This document shows positions 27,921 through 35,440 of a stretch of 64,000 nucleotides of DNA, one piece after another. The DNA comes from Bremerella alba (GTDB lineage: Bacteria; Planctomycetota; Planctomycetia; Pirellulales; Pirellulaceae). The notes under the pieces are model-generated. The model saw nothing but the letters and a program-made list of their open reading frames with translations, did not search any database and had not been told where the DNA came from. Positions within the stretch are counted from its first letter, which is position 1; each line of letters starts with the position of its first letter. Made by a program: the position numbers and the translations under genes. The stretch lies in NCBI RefSeq assembly GCF_013618625.1, contig NZ_JABRWO010000001.1:248001-312000 (forward strand), read 5' to 3'.

Positions 27921-29777
27921 CTACGGATTATCCGCTTCTGCATCGGTCTCATCAAAATGCGCTTCCGGTGCATGTGACCCCCGCGGAATCCGGACACTCT
28001 CGACCAGGTCCTGAACATCTTCCGGCGGTGCCGCTGTCAGTCGGCTAATCGTAAAAGCTACGATGAAATTCAGCGCCAGGCCGATCGCCCCAACCCCTTC
28101 AGGTCGCAGGCCGTTGGGAATCAAGTAGCTTCCCTGGAACCACGGCGTCATCAGCGGCTCGTCAAAGCCCAACACGCGATCCGAGCGGCACAGAATAATG
28201 TAAATGGCCGTGAACAGAATGCCCACAATCATCCCGGTCGTCGCCCCTTCCCGGTTCATTCGCTTATCGAAAATCCCCAGGAAGATAATCGGGAAAAAGC
28301 TCGCCGCTGCGAGACCAAAAGCAAACGCAACCACTTCACCGATAAACCCAGGCGGAGCGATACCAAAGTACCCGGCCACCAGGATCGCCCCAATGATCAT
28401 GATTCGCGCGATGAACAGTCGCCGGGGCTCGGAAGCATTCGGCTCGAAGAAGTGAACGTACAAGTCGTGAGCCATCGAACTCGAAATCACCAGCAGCAGC
28501 CCGGCAGCCGTACTCAGCGCGGCAGCCAGTCCGCCGGTCGCCACAATGGCAATCACCCACGGAGAAAGCTGTGCGATCTCTGGGGTCGCCAAAACCAGAA
28601 TATCCTTATCGATGGTCACCTCGGCAAAGTTTCCGTCGACGTTTTTCAGAGAAAGAAGGCCGTCCTTGTTCTTATCGTCAATCGTAATCAACCCGGTCTT
28701 CTGCCAGGTATCGACCCATTGAATGGGAACTTCTTTTCCTTCGTCATTAATCCGATACACAGGGATGTATTCGGTGTCATCGTCTGTCTTGACGACTTCG
28801 CCGATGTGGGCACCTTCCAGCGTGTGCAAGATGGAGTAGCGTGCAAACATCGCGAGAACAGGAGCCGATGTGTAAAGCAAGCAAATGAACAGCAGCGCCC
28901 AGAAAGCGCTATAGCGAGCCGCACGAACATTGGCCACCGTGTAGAAACGCACGATCACGTGAGGCAGACCCGCCGTACCGGCCATCAAAGCGAACATGAT
29001 AAGAAACACGTTCGCCATGTCGTAGTTGGTAAACGGCTGCGTGTACGACGAAAAGCCTAGGTCTTCCTGAATCAAGTTGACCTTCTCGGCGATGTCCCCC
29101 GTCGTGAAACCAATTTGCGGAATCGAACTGTCCGTCAGCATCCCAGACAGGGCAAACGTCGGTATCAAAAACGCAGCGATCAGCACGAAGAACTGCACCA
29201 CCTGAGTCCAGGTAATCCCCTTCATCCCTCCGAGCACGGCAAACACGCCGACGATGATCATCCCCAGCACGACCCCTTGCCAGGTCTCGACTTCCAGGAA
29301 GCGGGCAAACACGATCCCCACGCCCCGCATCTGACCGGCGACATACGTGATGGAAACGAACACGGCACAAACGGCCGCAACGATTCGAGCCGTTTCACTG
29401 TAATAGCGTTTGGCGACAAAGTCTGGCACCGTGTATTGACCAAACTTTCGCAGGTAAGGCGCAAGCAACATCGCCAACAGCACGTATCCGCCAGTCCAGC
29501 CCAATAGAAAAACGGAACCATCCGAACCCAATCCACTGATCAAGCCGGCCATGCTGATAAACGACGCAGCGCTCATCCAGTCGGCCGCAGTTGCGGCACC
29601 ATTGGCAATCGCAGGAATCCCCTGCCCGGCGACGTAGAACTCACCTGATTCCTTCACACGGCTTCTCCAGCCGATGTACAGGTAAACCATGAAGGTGATC
29701 GTGACGAATAAGAAAGTCCACGCTCGCGTTGCGGTCATCGCCGCACCTAAGAGCGGCATCTGTTCGATAAAATCCAT
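27921..29777 (-). CDS. sodium:solute symporter, large subunit (ActP-like)
   Basis: The 618-residue SSS-family protein has about 13 membrane helices. Family signatures include GQGIPAIANGAATAADWMSAASF near the N-terminus and a GGLAAALSTAAGLLLVISSS helix. It belongs to the two-subunit acetate/solute group, because the gene just upstream encodes the DUF4212 small subunit. Between two helices there is a roughly 70-residue soluble insertion with a calcium-loop-like DDKNKDGLLSL. The substrate is likely a small organic acid, driven by Na+. The C-terminus is acidic. Confidence 0.9.
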   Translation of the reverse strand: MDFIEQMPLLGAAMTATRAWTFLFVTITFMVYLYIGWRSRVKESGEFYVAGQGIPAIANGAATAADWMSAASFISMAGLISGLGSDGSVFLLGWTGGYVLLAMLLAPYLRKFGQYTVPDFVAKRYYSETARIVAAVCAVFVSITYVAGQMRGVGIVFARFLEVETWQGVVLGMIIVGVFAVLGGMKGITWTQVVQFFVLIAAFLIPTFALSGMLTDSSIPQIGFTTGDIAEKVNLIQEDLGFSSYTQPFTNYDMANVFLIMFALMAGTAGLPHVIVRFYTVANVRAARYSAFWALLFICLLYTSAPVLAMFARYSILHTLEGAHIGEVVKTDDDTEYIPVYRINDEGKEVPIQWVDTWQKTGLITIDDKNKDGLLSLKNVDGNFAEVTIDKDILVLATPEIAQLSPWVIAIVATGGLAAALSTAAGLLLVISSSMAHDLYVHFFEPNASEPRRLFIARIMIIGAILVAGYFGIAPPGFIGEVVAFAFGLAAASFFPIIFLGIFDKRMNREGATTGMIVGILFTAIYIILCRSDRVLGFDEPLMTPWFQGSYLIPNGLRPEGVGAIGLALNFIVAFTISRLTAAPPEDVQDLVESVRIPRGSHAPEAHFDETDAEADNP

Positions 29778-29780
29778 GGA

Positions 29781-30056
29781 CTACTCCTTCACGTCATGTT
29801 TGCGATCGAGATAGTCCATCACCAGTGCATAGACCAAGATCAGCACCAGAAACACATACATTGAACCCTGCTGAGCAAACCAAAATCCCAGCGGCAGATT
29901 GCCAATTTGGAACTGGTTGAGCCACTCGATGAAGAAAATCGAGCAACCAAAGGCCACAAAAGCCCAAATGGTAAGCAGAACGCCAATAACCATCAGGTTT
30001 TGCCGCCAATAGGCAACCTTAGGCTCAGGGCGATTTGGAGGTGGGGAGGATGACAT
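29781..30056 (-). CDS. DUF4212 small subunit of the sodium:solute symporter
   Basis: The 91-residue protein has two membrane helices (NLMVIGVLLTIWAFVAFGCSIFF and GSMYVFLVLILVYALVMDYL) around a short loop with FQIGNLPLGFWFAQQGS, the typical DUF4212 pattern. It starts at the ATG at 30056; a longer frame to 30137 adds an unlikely hydrophobic leader. It lies 3 bp before the large subunit, so the two are cotranscribed and act as a pair in the cytoplasmic membrane. Confidence 0.9.
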   Translation of the reverse strand: MSSSPPPNRPEPKVAYWRQNLMVIGVLLTIWAFVAFGCSIFFIEWLNQFQIGNLPLGFWFAQQGSMYVFLVLILVYALVMDYLDRKHDVKE

Positions 30057-30249
30057 GCGGGATTTTCCGGGGGCAACATTTTTCAAAAAGAAAAGAAAAG
30101 TTGCCGCTAGGAAAATCAATTCCGATGCGTCTGTCAACTAGACGCATCCATATCTCTCGACTTTAAAGGGGGTGAAGAGCTGCAATTCGAGAACGATCCG
30201 GAGAAAGCGTCTGGCTTTGATGTCCTTTCCCGATGCTATCTGAAAGCAG

Positions 30250-30339
30250 CTAATTCCGCTCCAAGGTCACTTGACCAATCATGGCCCAGGTCGCCACAAA
30301 CGCGACGCCCAACCAAGCGTGGAGTAATTCGACAGGCAT
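30250..30339 (-). CDS. possible 29-residue single-helix membrane peptide
   Basis: A short frame from ATG 30339 to TAG 30250 encodes a peptide with one hydrophobic helix (LLHAWLGVAFVATWAMIGQV) and a charged tail (TLERN). It lies about 190 bp upstream of the DUF4212 gene on the same strand and may share its transcript. The ribosome-binding site is weak (GGGAATG-like), so the call rests on the clean hydrophobic pattern and position. It might be a small accessory subunit, or a chance frame. Confidence 0.4.
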   Translation of the reverse strand: MPVELLHAWLGVAFVATWAMIGQVTLERN

Positions 30340-30600
30340 ATGCTACATTCCCAACTAGGTGGTTTCGCTTTGCCCATCCATGAGTCACTTCACCCATCCG
30401 TGGCTAGTAACAGGTATCGGACAGTGCCGGCCTACTTTTTTCAGATTTTCGTCCGCCTCGGATTTAATGGATTAAACGTTACCTACGACCCGCCTACCCC
30501 TGACAACAGACGCGACAGGGCTTGCCTGTCCTGTATCGGGCTGTAGCGAATAGATCGAATTTAACGAAAAATCTTGGCTCAACCGGGGGAGACGCACGCA
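30340..30600. other. intergenic region between the symporter and fhcC-like genes
   Basis: This 261-bp stretch contains a short hairpin, GACAGG...CCTGTC at 30514-30530. It is the likely promoter region for the symporter operon. No open frame here has a ribosome-binding site or a recognisable product. Confidence 0.4.
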
Positions 30601-31416
30601 CTAAGCCGGCAAAAGAAGCTCACCTCGCCCCATTTGGGCCAGGTCACCATGAAAGAGATCGTAGTCTGCCTGGGAGATCAGGCGAGCGACTTCCGGCACT
30701 TCCTGTTGGGCAAAACTTCTGGCAAGCGGCTGCATCATGGCTGGCTTAAATCGACAGGCGTGCACAAACCCTGGCATCAAATCGCCACGCTGGTTCCCAT
30801 GCAAAATAATCGTCCCGCGACGCATCATAAGCCCAACGCTCGTGCCTGCCGTGCCGCCAACAAAGATCGTTCCGGCCAGCATCTCGTACCCGAGATAGTC
30901 GCCGCAATCGTTGGTAATGGCAATCGTTCCGCGTCGCATGCGGTTTCCGACTTCGTTACCAGCCGACCCCAAAATGAAAATATTGCCTCCGGCCATGCCT
31001 CGATTCTCTCCAGGCAGTGGTGCCCCGACGCGATCACCCACGTTGCCCAAGACCTTCAGAAATCCACTCTTCATGCCTGCGGCCAGGTTGTTGCCGACAT
31101 GCCCATGAATATAAAGCGATCCCTTGCGCATCTCTTGGCCAGCATGATTGCCGACAGCACCTTGCACGAACAACGTTCCGCCATCCAGGTCTGCCCCGAC
31201 GTGATCGGCCTTCGCTAGGTCTCCGATGATCCTGAGCGTATCTTCCCGACGCGTCTCCCTTTCGACATCGAATAATTCGCCCAGCTGAACGCGATGATTC
31301 CCTTCCCAGACAGCAACCTTCGCAGCCTCGTCGAGCGACATCGGCAAGAGACGCGTCGGCAGCACGCCTCGTAGATCGAGGCCAACCGTGATATCGTGAC
31401 GTAGGCGTAGTTTCAT
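30601..31416 (-). CDS. fhcC: formylmethanofuran dehydrogenase/Fhc subunit C-like protein
   Basis: The 271-residue protein is built of repeated G-x-G strands (GADLDGGTLFVQGAVGNHAG, MKSGFLKVLGNVGDRVGA, MRRGTIAITNDCGDYLG, MRRGTIILHGN), the right-handed beta-helix of FwdC/FmdC/FhcC and the GltB GXGXG domain. Here an Fhc role in the formyltransferase/hydrolase complex of H4MPT-linked C1 transfer is most likely, because planctomycetes carry that pathway. The other Fhc subunits are not in this window. A frame 4 codons longer (31428) is possible. It is divergent from a MobA-like gene 63 bp away. Confidence 0.8.
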   Translation of the reverse strand: MKLRLRHDITVGLDLRGVLPTRLLPMSLDEAAKVAVWEGNHRVQLGELFDVERETRREDTLRIIGDLAKADHVGADLDGGTLFVQGAVGNHAGQEMRKGSLYIHGHVGNNLAAGMKSGFLKVLGNVGDRVGAPLPGENRGMAGGNIFILGSAGNEVGNRMRRGTIAITNDCGDYLGYEMLAGTIFVGGTAGTSVGLMMRRGTIILHGNQRGDLMPGFVHACRFKPAMMQPLARSFAQQEVPEVARLISQADYDLFHGDLAQMGRGELLLPA

Positions 31417-31479
31417 GAAATGAACCATCTTGGGCGGTAAGATACGCTCTTTAATATAACCGACACCGATCTACCCGAC

Positions 31480-32133
31480 ATGACCACCCTGCCCCGATCT
31501 CAGCGAGCCGCTTTAATCGTCTGTGGCGGTGAAAGCCGCCGCATGGGGCAATCTAAACCACATCTCCCCTTTGGCCAAGAAACGATGCTCGAGCGAGTCG
31601 TGCGCATTGTTTCGCCCACCGTAGAAGAGGTCGTGCTGCTGACGAGCAAGGTACAAGAACTTCCGCAGCTACCGTACGACTGCGTCGAATTGCCCGATCG
31701 TGTCGTACAACAAGGCCCAGCGGCAGCCATCTACGAAGGCCTGAAGTACGTGACCGGCTGGTCTGAAGCGGCAATCGTGTTAGGGTGCGATTTGCCCTTG
31801 GTAACCCAACCAGCGATCGAATACCTCTTCGCGCAGCTTGCCACGCACGATGCCGTGATGCCGCGTCACGAGGGCCTGCCTCAACCTTTGGCCGCAGTCT
31901 ACGCCAATAGAGTGATGGACACTTTCGAGAAAGTTCTATCCACCGGTAACCAACGACTTCTGGCCTGCATCGAACCGCTGGAAACGTGTTGGATCGACGC
32001 GCGCGAGTTGACTGGCGTCGATCCTAATCTGGGCTTATTAAAAAATGTCAACACGCCGGACGCCTATCGCCAGGCACTGCAAATCGCTGGCCTGAAACAT
32101 CCACTAGAAGACGAAACGCCTAATCGAGAATAG
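31480..32133 (+). CDS. MobA-like molybdenum cofactor guanylyltransferase
   Basis: The 217-residue protein has the nucleotidyltransferase start ALIVCGGESRRMGQSKPHLPFG (the GGxSxRMGxxK pattern), VLGCDLPLV with the metal-binding Asp, and the usual nucleotide-binding spacing. MobA attaches GMP to molybdopterin to make the bis-MGD cofactor. A related cytidylyl or other NTP-transferase activity is possible. The nearby FhcC-like gene is suggestive, since formylmethanofuran dehydrogenases of archaea need a pterin-guanine cofactor. It is 5 bp before the DinB-like gene, probably cotranscribed. Confidence 0.8.
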   Translation: MTTLPRSQRAALIVCGGESRRMGQSKPHLPFGQETMLERVVRIVSPTVEEVVLLTSKVQELPQLPYDCVELPDRVVQQGPAAAIYEGLKYVTGWSEAAIVLGCDLPLVTQPAIEYLFAQLATHDAVMPRHEGLPQPLAAVYANRVMDTFEKVLSTGNQRLLACIEPLETCWIDARELTGVDPNLGLLKNVNTPDAYRQALQIAGLKHPLEDETPNRE

Positions 32134-32138
32134 ATAGC

Positions 32139-32648
32139 ATGGCTGACGCAGCTCAATGGGAATTGACCAAACAGCGGATCGCCGCTACCGACAAAATGTT
32201 TCGTGACTTCATCGATGGCTTAGAGCCAGAGCTCTGGTTTCGCATGCCGGCCGAAGGAGTCACGCATATCGCCTGGCAGGTAGGACACATCACCATCGTC
32301 AACTATAGCCTGGGAATGATGCGAATCCGCGGCAAACGCGCCGAAGACGCTGCCCTAATGCCGGAGAGCTACGCCGCGAATTTCGGTCGCGGCAGCGTTC
32401 CCTCGCAGGATCAAACAATTTATCCATCGCCGGAACGCCTCGTTGAAATCTACAAAAAGCTCAGCGACCAACTGTTCGAAGAATTAGAAACGTACACACT
32501 CGAGCAACTCGACGAGCCAAGCCTGCCGGAACACCCGCTCTTCAAAACCAAGTTCGATACGCTCGTGTTCCTGCCCTACCACACAATGATGCACCTAGGA
32601 CAAATGGGCCTCTTACGCCGCCTCTCCGGCAAACCCCCACTTCGCTAA
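32139..32648 (+). CDS. DinB-like / DUF664-type helical-bundle protein
   Basis: The 169-residue protein fits the DinB superfamily four-helix bundle. Candidate metal-binding histidines are in HIAWQVGHI and the C-terminal YHTMMHLGQMGLLRR. Many members are mycothiol- or bacillithiol-dependent or have unknown thiol-transferase functions. It follows the MobA-like gene by 5 bp. The stop lies 30 bp before the left boundary of the integrated element, so the element did not disrupt it. Confidence 0.8.
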   Translation: MADAAQWELTKQRIAATDKMFRDFIDGLEPELWFRMPAEGVTHIAWQVGHITIVNYSLGMMRIRGKRAEDAALMPESYAANFGRGSVPSQDQTIYPSPERLVEIYKKLSDQLFEELETYTLEQLDEPSLPEHPLFKTKFDTLVFLPYHTMMHLGQMGLLRRLSGKPPLR

Positions 32649-32691
32649 GAAGTACTATGCGGCTCAAGCCAGTCCCCTCAAGAAGCAACAA

Positions 32692-32722
32692 AAGGACTCA
32701 CGTCCAATCGACGTAAGTCCTT
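32692..32722 (-). terminator. duplicated tRNA terminator at attL
   Basis: This is the exact copy of the terminator hairpin at 38411-38441, carried over with the attachment repeat. It has a 13-bp stem with one G-T pair and a 5-base loop. No complete tRNA precedes it here, so it is probably a relic, though it could also shield the element from outside transcription. Confidence 0.7.
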
Positions 32723-32746
32723 ATGTGCTCGAATATTTCCATTGAG

Positions 32747-32800
32747 CGGAGGACAAGGGATTCGAACCCTCAACCGGTTACCCGGCACTTGATTTCGAGT
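32747..32800 (-). pseudogene. 3' half of tRNA-Ser(CGA), displaced
   Basis: The sequence covers the anticodon loop, variable arm, T arm and acceptor 3' strand of tRNA-Ser and then diverges into element DNA at 32801. It lacks the D arm and the 5' acceptor strand, so no functional tRNA can be made. It is the original chromosomal 3' end left behind by integration. Confidence 0.9.
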
Positions 32801-33589
32801 TTCCCAGGATTTTCTGGGAGATTTTGAAGAGGTGCTGAATGGCGTGTGAAACGTTCGTCGGGGTAACCATCGCGTTGAATCAGAAGGGCTTCGTTTCTCG
32901 TGCTGGGAACCAATCTAGGTGCCAGTGCCAAATTCCGCTTGATGTCGCAAAGAAATTGCACTGGCATCCGTTCTTGGGGATTGGTAAAGATGTTCACAGT
33001 TCAAAGCCGATGTAACGGCAATGAAAAGTTCTTTCAACGTTTTGACAGAGTTACTGATCAAATAACGTCGGAAGCAAACAAGCCCTCAAAAGCACGCATC
33101 TTTCAAAATGGACCGGCATCTTTGCCGATGACGAGCTTAGCTCAGACAGTCATCCTTAGGGTCCGCCGCGTAATTCAAAGCGTGAATATTTTCAGTGGGT
33201 CGCGACCATTCTTAAGTGCGGTGTCCCCGCCATCAGTGATTCTTTTACGCGGTGTTCGGGCTCTCAATTCCTGTCGGGTGCGCTTCGTGTCTTCGCGGTG
33301 CGGTTCGCGTTCAGTGATTGTGGGACGTTTCTAAAACGCTCTGCCCTCTTCGTCGCTCTTCGTTGGAAGAGAAGGGGTTTCCAAAGGGGAAACCGAAGGT
33401 GGGTTTCCCCTTGGTCGACCGTATGGGGCGGCCTCCATCTTCGTCGGCGTGTGCTTAGGTCGAAAGGACCGAGCATTCACGCGGCGGGATGACTTTGTTG
33501 CGTTTTAGTATCATCCACAAAAAAACCGCTCTGACCTGGTGTCTGGAAACAAACAAGTCAGAACGGTTGCTTCACAAAGGAAGACCTTC
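32801..33589. other. non-coding left end of the element
   Basis: About 790 bp hold no supportable gene. Immediately inside attL lies a small hairpin (TCCCAG...CTGGGA, 32802-32819), a candidate integrase arm site. Further right is the extended inverted repeat at 33381-33414. The region before rep should also contain its promoter. The AAAGGAAG just before 33590 is the rep ribosome-binding site. Confidence 0.6.
33381..33414. repeat. long imperfect inverted repeat upstream of rep
   Basis: CCAAAGGGGAAACC and GGTTTCCCCTTGG pair over 13 bp with a single bulged base and a 7-base loop. It is non-coding and about 175 bp upstream of the rep start. It could be a single-strand origin, a rep-control RNA hairpin, or a terminator protecting rep. 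Confidence 0.6.
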
Positions 33590-35182
33590 ATGAAGAAGGA
33601 AGCAGCATCTTTAGTTGGCGAGCAATCTACCACGGTAAACACAGATCTGGCAAGCGATCAGCTCGAGGAATTCACTTGGGATCCGTCTCTCGACTCCGCA
33701 GCTGTTAGCTTGACGGGATGGGAGGGGCCCCCGGCCCTGGGCGGAGGGGCCCATCCCGTCAAGTCATCCAATGCCGATGAAGTGGACAGCGAAGGAATGG
33801 AAGTGCTTGAATGCCCAGAAGCATTCGCGACCGCCTTTGCTAATAACATGGCGGTCGGTAATCACCAAATGACAAACAACCAAGACAGGAAATTGAAAGG
33901 AGGCATCGACACGGTTGAACTTGCCTACGTCATCCAATGGCGAGAAGGAACGGAACAAAGAAGGAAGCTACTACAACGATGCCAGGACAACGCTAAGGCC
34001 CAGGATCACAACGGTGCATTCTTTCGCCTGGGCGAAGTGGTGTTCAAAGTCTTTCCCAATGGAGCCGGTAGAGGCAAAGGCGTGTTCCGACATTACATCA
34101 TGGAAGGCGCCGGCATTCATGTCGAGATCTCAAAGTGCTCTGCCTCACACGACCAGTACTTCAACGCACGAGTATGCGTAGGCTCTGTCACTTGCAATTT
34201 ACTTCCGCCAAGAGAGCTTCAGAGGCGAATTCATTTGGTGTTTGACGCTTTTGGTGGCGACATCCTCACAGAAACCGTTTCGCGAGTGGATCTATTCATT
34301 GACGATCCTCATACGACTATCGAGCAGGTCGTTAGCGCTTGGGTTAACAACCAAATCATCACCAGAGCAAGAGAATTCAGACTGATTGGCAAAACGACTG
34401 CGGCACAAACATTCCAGGTCGGCTCGACGAATCTCTTACGAGCTTATAACAAGCTCGCGGAATTGAAGGCCAAGCCCAACCAACAGAAGGAGGAAATTAT
34501 CCGGAACAACTTCGGCGGGCAGCTGCCGGAAACTCTCACGCGATTTGAATTCCAATTGAGAAGAAGATTTCTACGCAAATGGCAGATCGAGTCGTTCTCA
34601 GACCTGATCGACAATATGAATTCTCTGGGGCACTACTTAACCAACGAATGGCTTCGCATTGCGGAAGAGCCCGTAGACCGTCGACACAGTGATCGGGCAA
34701 GACCGGCCGAGTGGTGGCAGAAAATAGCGGCCGCATTTGAAACGATCGGGGAGGTTCAACGAAAGACGCTAACTAGTGTTACTACACGAGTTCGCCACGC
34801 CCCTAGCCTGATCCGTCAAGCTGTTGGGTGCCTCCTGAAGGCCCTTCATCCAAATTGCACAAGTGCGGCGGGGTTCCTGGCCGAGATCCACGAAAGAGTT
34901 CGCAAAGAGATCTCCGATATGGGGATCTCCGAATTCGATGCAAGGCTGAGCAAGTGTCACGCGGAAGGCCAGCTTGCCACGGTCGATGTCGCCCTCTCAG
35001 GACTACCGGCCAAGGTATCTGCGGAATCGATCCTCGCACGACTCCGACGCATGCGGAAAAGTGAACGCGAGATTCGAGAAGAAAGAAGCGAGTTCCTTTC
35101 AGGCTTTGTGAATGATGTTCCGTTCGTGTCATGGAATGACGATGAGCCGGAGCAATCCGGCCCTGAAGACATCATTTTCTAA
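33590..35182 (+). CDS. Rep_trans-type rolling-circle replication initiator
   Basis: The 530-residue protein fits the Rep_trans (replication initiation factor, pT181/Cro-CI-type) family. KGGIDTVELAY opens the domain near residue 102. VSRVDLFIDD (about 231-239) matches the conserved RxDxxxDD. TFQVGSTNLLRAYNKLAEL (about 274-292) contains the likely nicking Tyr286, and LTRFEFQLRRR gives the conserved RxExxLR strand. The C-terminal 180 residues are charged and may oligomerise or recruit helicase. ATG 33590 follows AAAGGAAG; an upstream GTG at 33539 is less likely. It would nick the element DNA to replicate the excised circle. A perfect inverted repeat lies inside its 5' coding part. Confidence 0.8.
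   Translation: MKKEAASLVGEQSTTVNTDLASDQLEEFTWDPSLDSAAVSLTGWEGPPALGGGAHPVKSSNADEVDSEGMEVLECPEAFATAFANNMAVGNHQMTNNQDRKLKGGIDTVELAYVIQWREGTEQRRKLLQRCQDNAKAQDHNGAFFRLGEVVFKVFPNGAGRGKGVFRHYIMEGAGIHVEISKCSASHDQYFNARVCVGSVTCNLLPPRELQRRIHLVFDAFGGDILTETVSRVDLFIDDPHTTIEQVVSAWVNNQIITRAREFRLIGKTTAAQTFQVGSTNLLRAYNKLAELKAKPNQQKEEIIRNNFGGQLPETLTRFEFQLRRRFLRKWQIESFSDLIDNMNSLGHYLTNEWLRIAEEPVDRRHSDRARPAEWWQKIAAAFETIGEVQRKTLTSVTTRVRHAPSLIRQAVGCLLKALHPNCTSAAGFLAEIHERVRKEISDMGISEFDARLSKCHAEGQLATVDVALSGLPAKVSAESILARLRRMRKSEREIREERSEFLSGFVNDVPFVSWNDDEPEQSGPEDIIF
33709..33763. repeat. perfect 14-bp inverted repeat inside rep (candidate double-strand origin)
   Basis: CTTGACGGGATGGG and CCCATCCCGTCAAG are perfect inverted arms around a 27-base, almost purely G+C loop that includes a GGGGCCCC palindrome. 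It is translated as part of a Gly/Pro-rich stretch of Rep, about 40 residues in. In pT181-type plasmids the double-strand origin lies within the 5' part of the rep gene as a cruciform. The similarity in position is suggestive but the nick site is not shown. Confidence 0.6.
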
Positions 35183-35215
35183 ATCGCTCGGCATATTCAG
35201 AAAAGGAACTCCTAC

Positions 35216-35440
35216 ATGAAAACTTTAAACAACAACTCAGGCGTTATCAGTGTTCAAGAACTCTACACCGTATCGGAATTCAAGGCCCGTCTTGGAATCT
35301 CGAATACGGCGTTTCGCACGCTACGGCAACAAGGATTGAAGATTTCTCGGATCGGAAAGCGTGCCTACCTCGTGGGTCGACTGGCCATCGAATTCTTTGA
35401 GAGCCAGGCCAAGGAGGACTACATCGAAAATGGACGTTAA
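35216..35440 (+). CDS. small HTH protein, excisionase-like
   Basis: The 74-residue protein fits the helix-turn-helix/MerR-like excisionase pattern: LYTVSEFKARLGISNTAF is the first helix-turn-helix, then LRQQGLKISRIGKRAYLVG gives the wing, and a short amphipathic helix ends it. It lies between rep and int, and its last bases overlap the integrase start by 11 bp, with a GGAGG inside its own 3' end serving int. It probably directs excision, but a repressor role for rep or int is also possible. Confidence 0.75.
   Translation: MKTLNNNSGVISVQELYTVSEFKARLGISNTAFRTLRQQGLKISRIGKRAYLVGRLAIEFFESQAKEDYIENGR

Larger units (their letters stand above)
32679..32800 (-). repeat. left attachment repeat (attL), 122 bp
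   Basis: This segment is identical base for base to 38398-38519 and is offset by exactly 5,719 bp. It holds the 3' half of tRNA-Ser(CGA) and the tRNA terminator. On the element-facing side it stops one base beyond the anticodon loop. On the outer side the match ends at CAAGAAGC. Such duplications arise when a tyrosine recombinase integrates an element into a tRNA gene. Confidence 0.9.

Noticed and set aside
32770-33334. Overlapping short frames at the left end of the element
   Set aside because: None has a good ribosome-binding site; the region is better explained as attachment and replication DNA.
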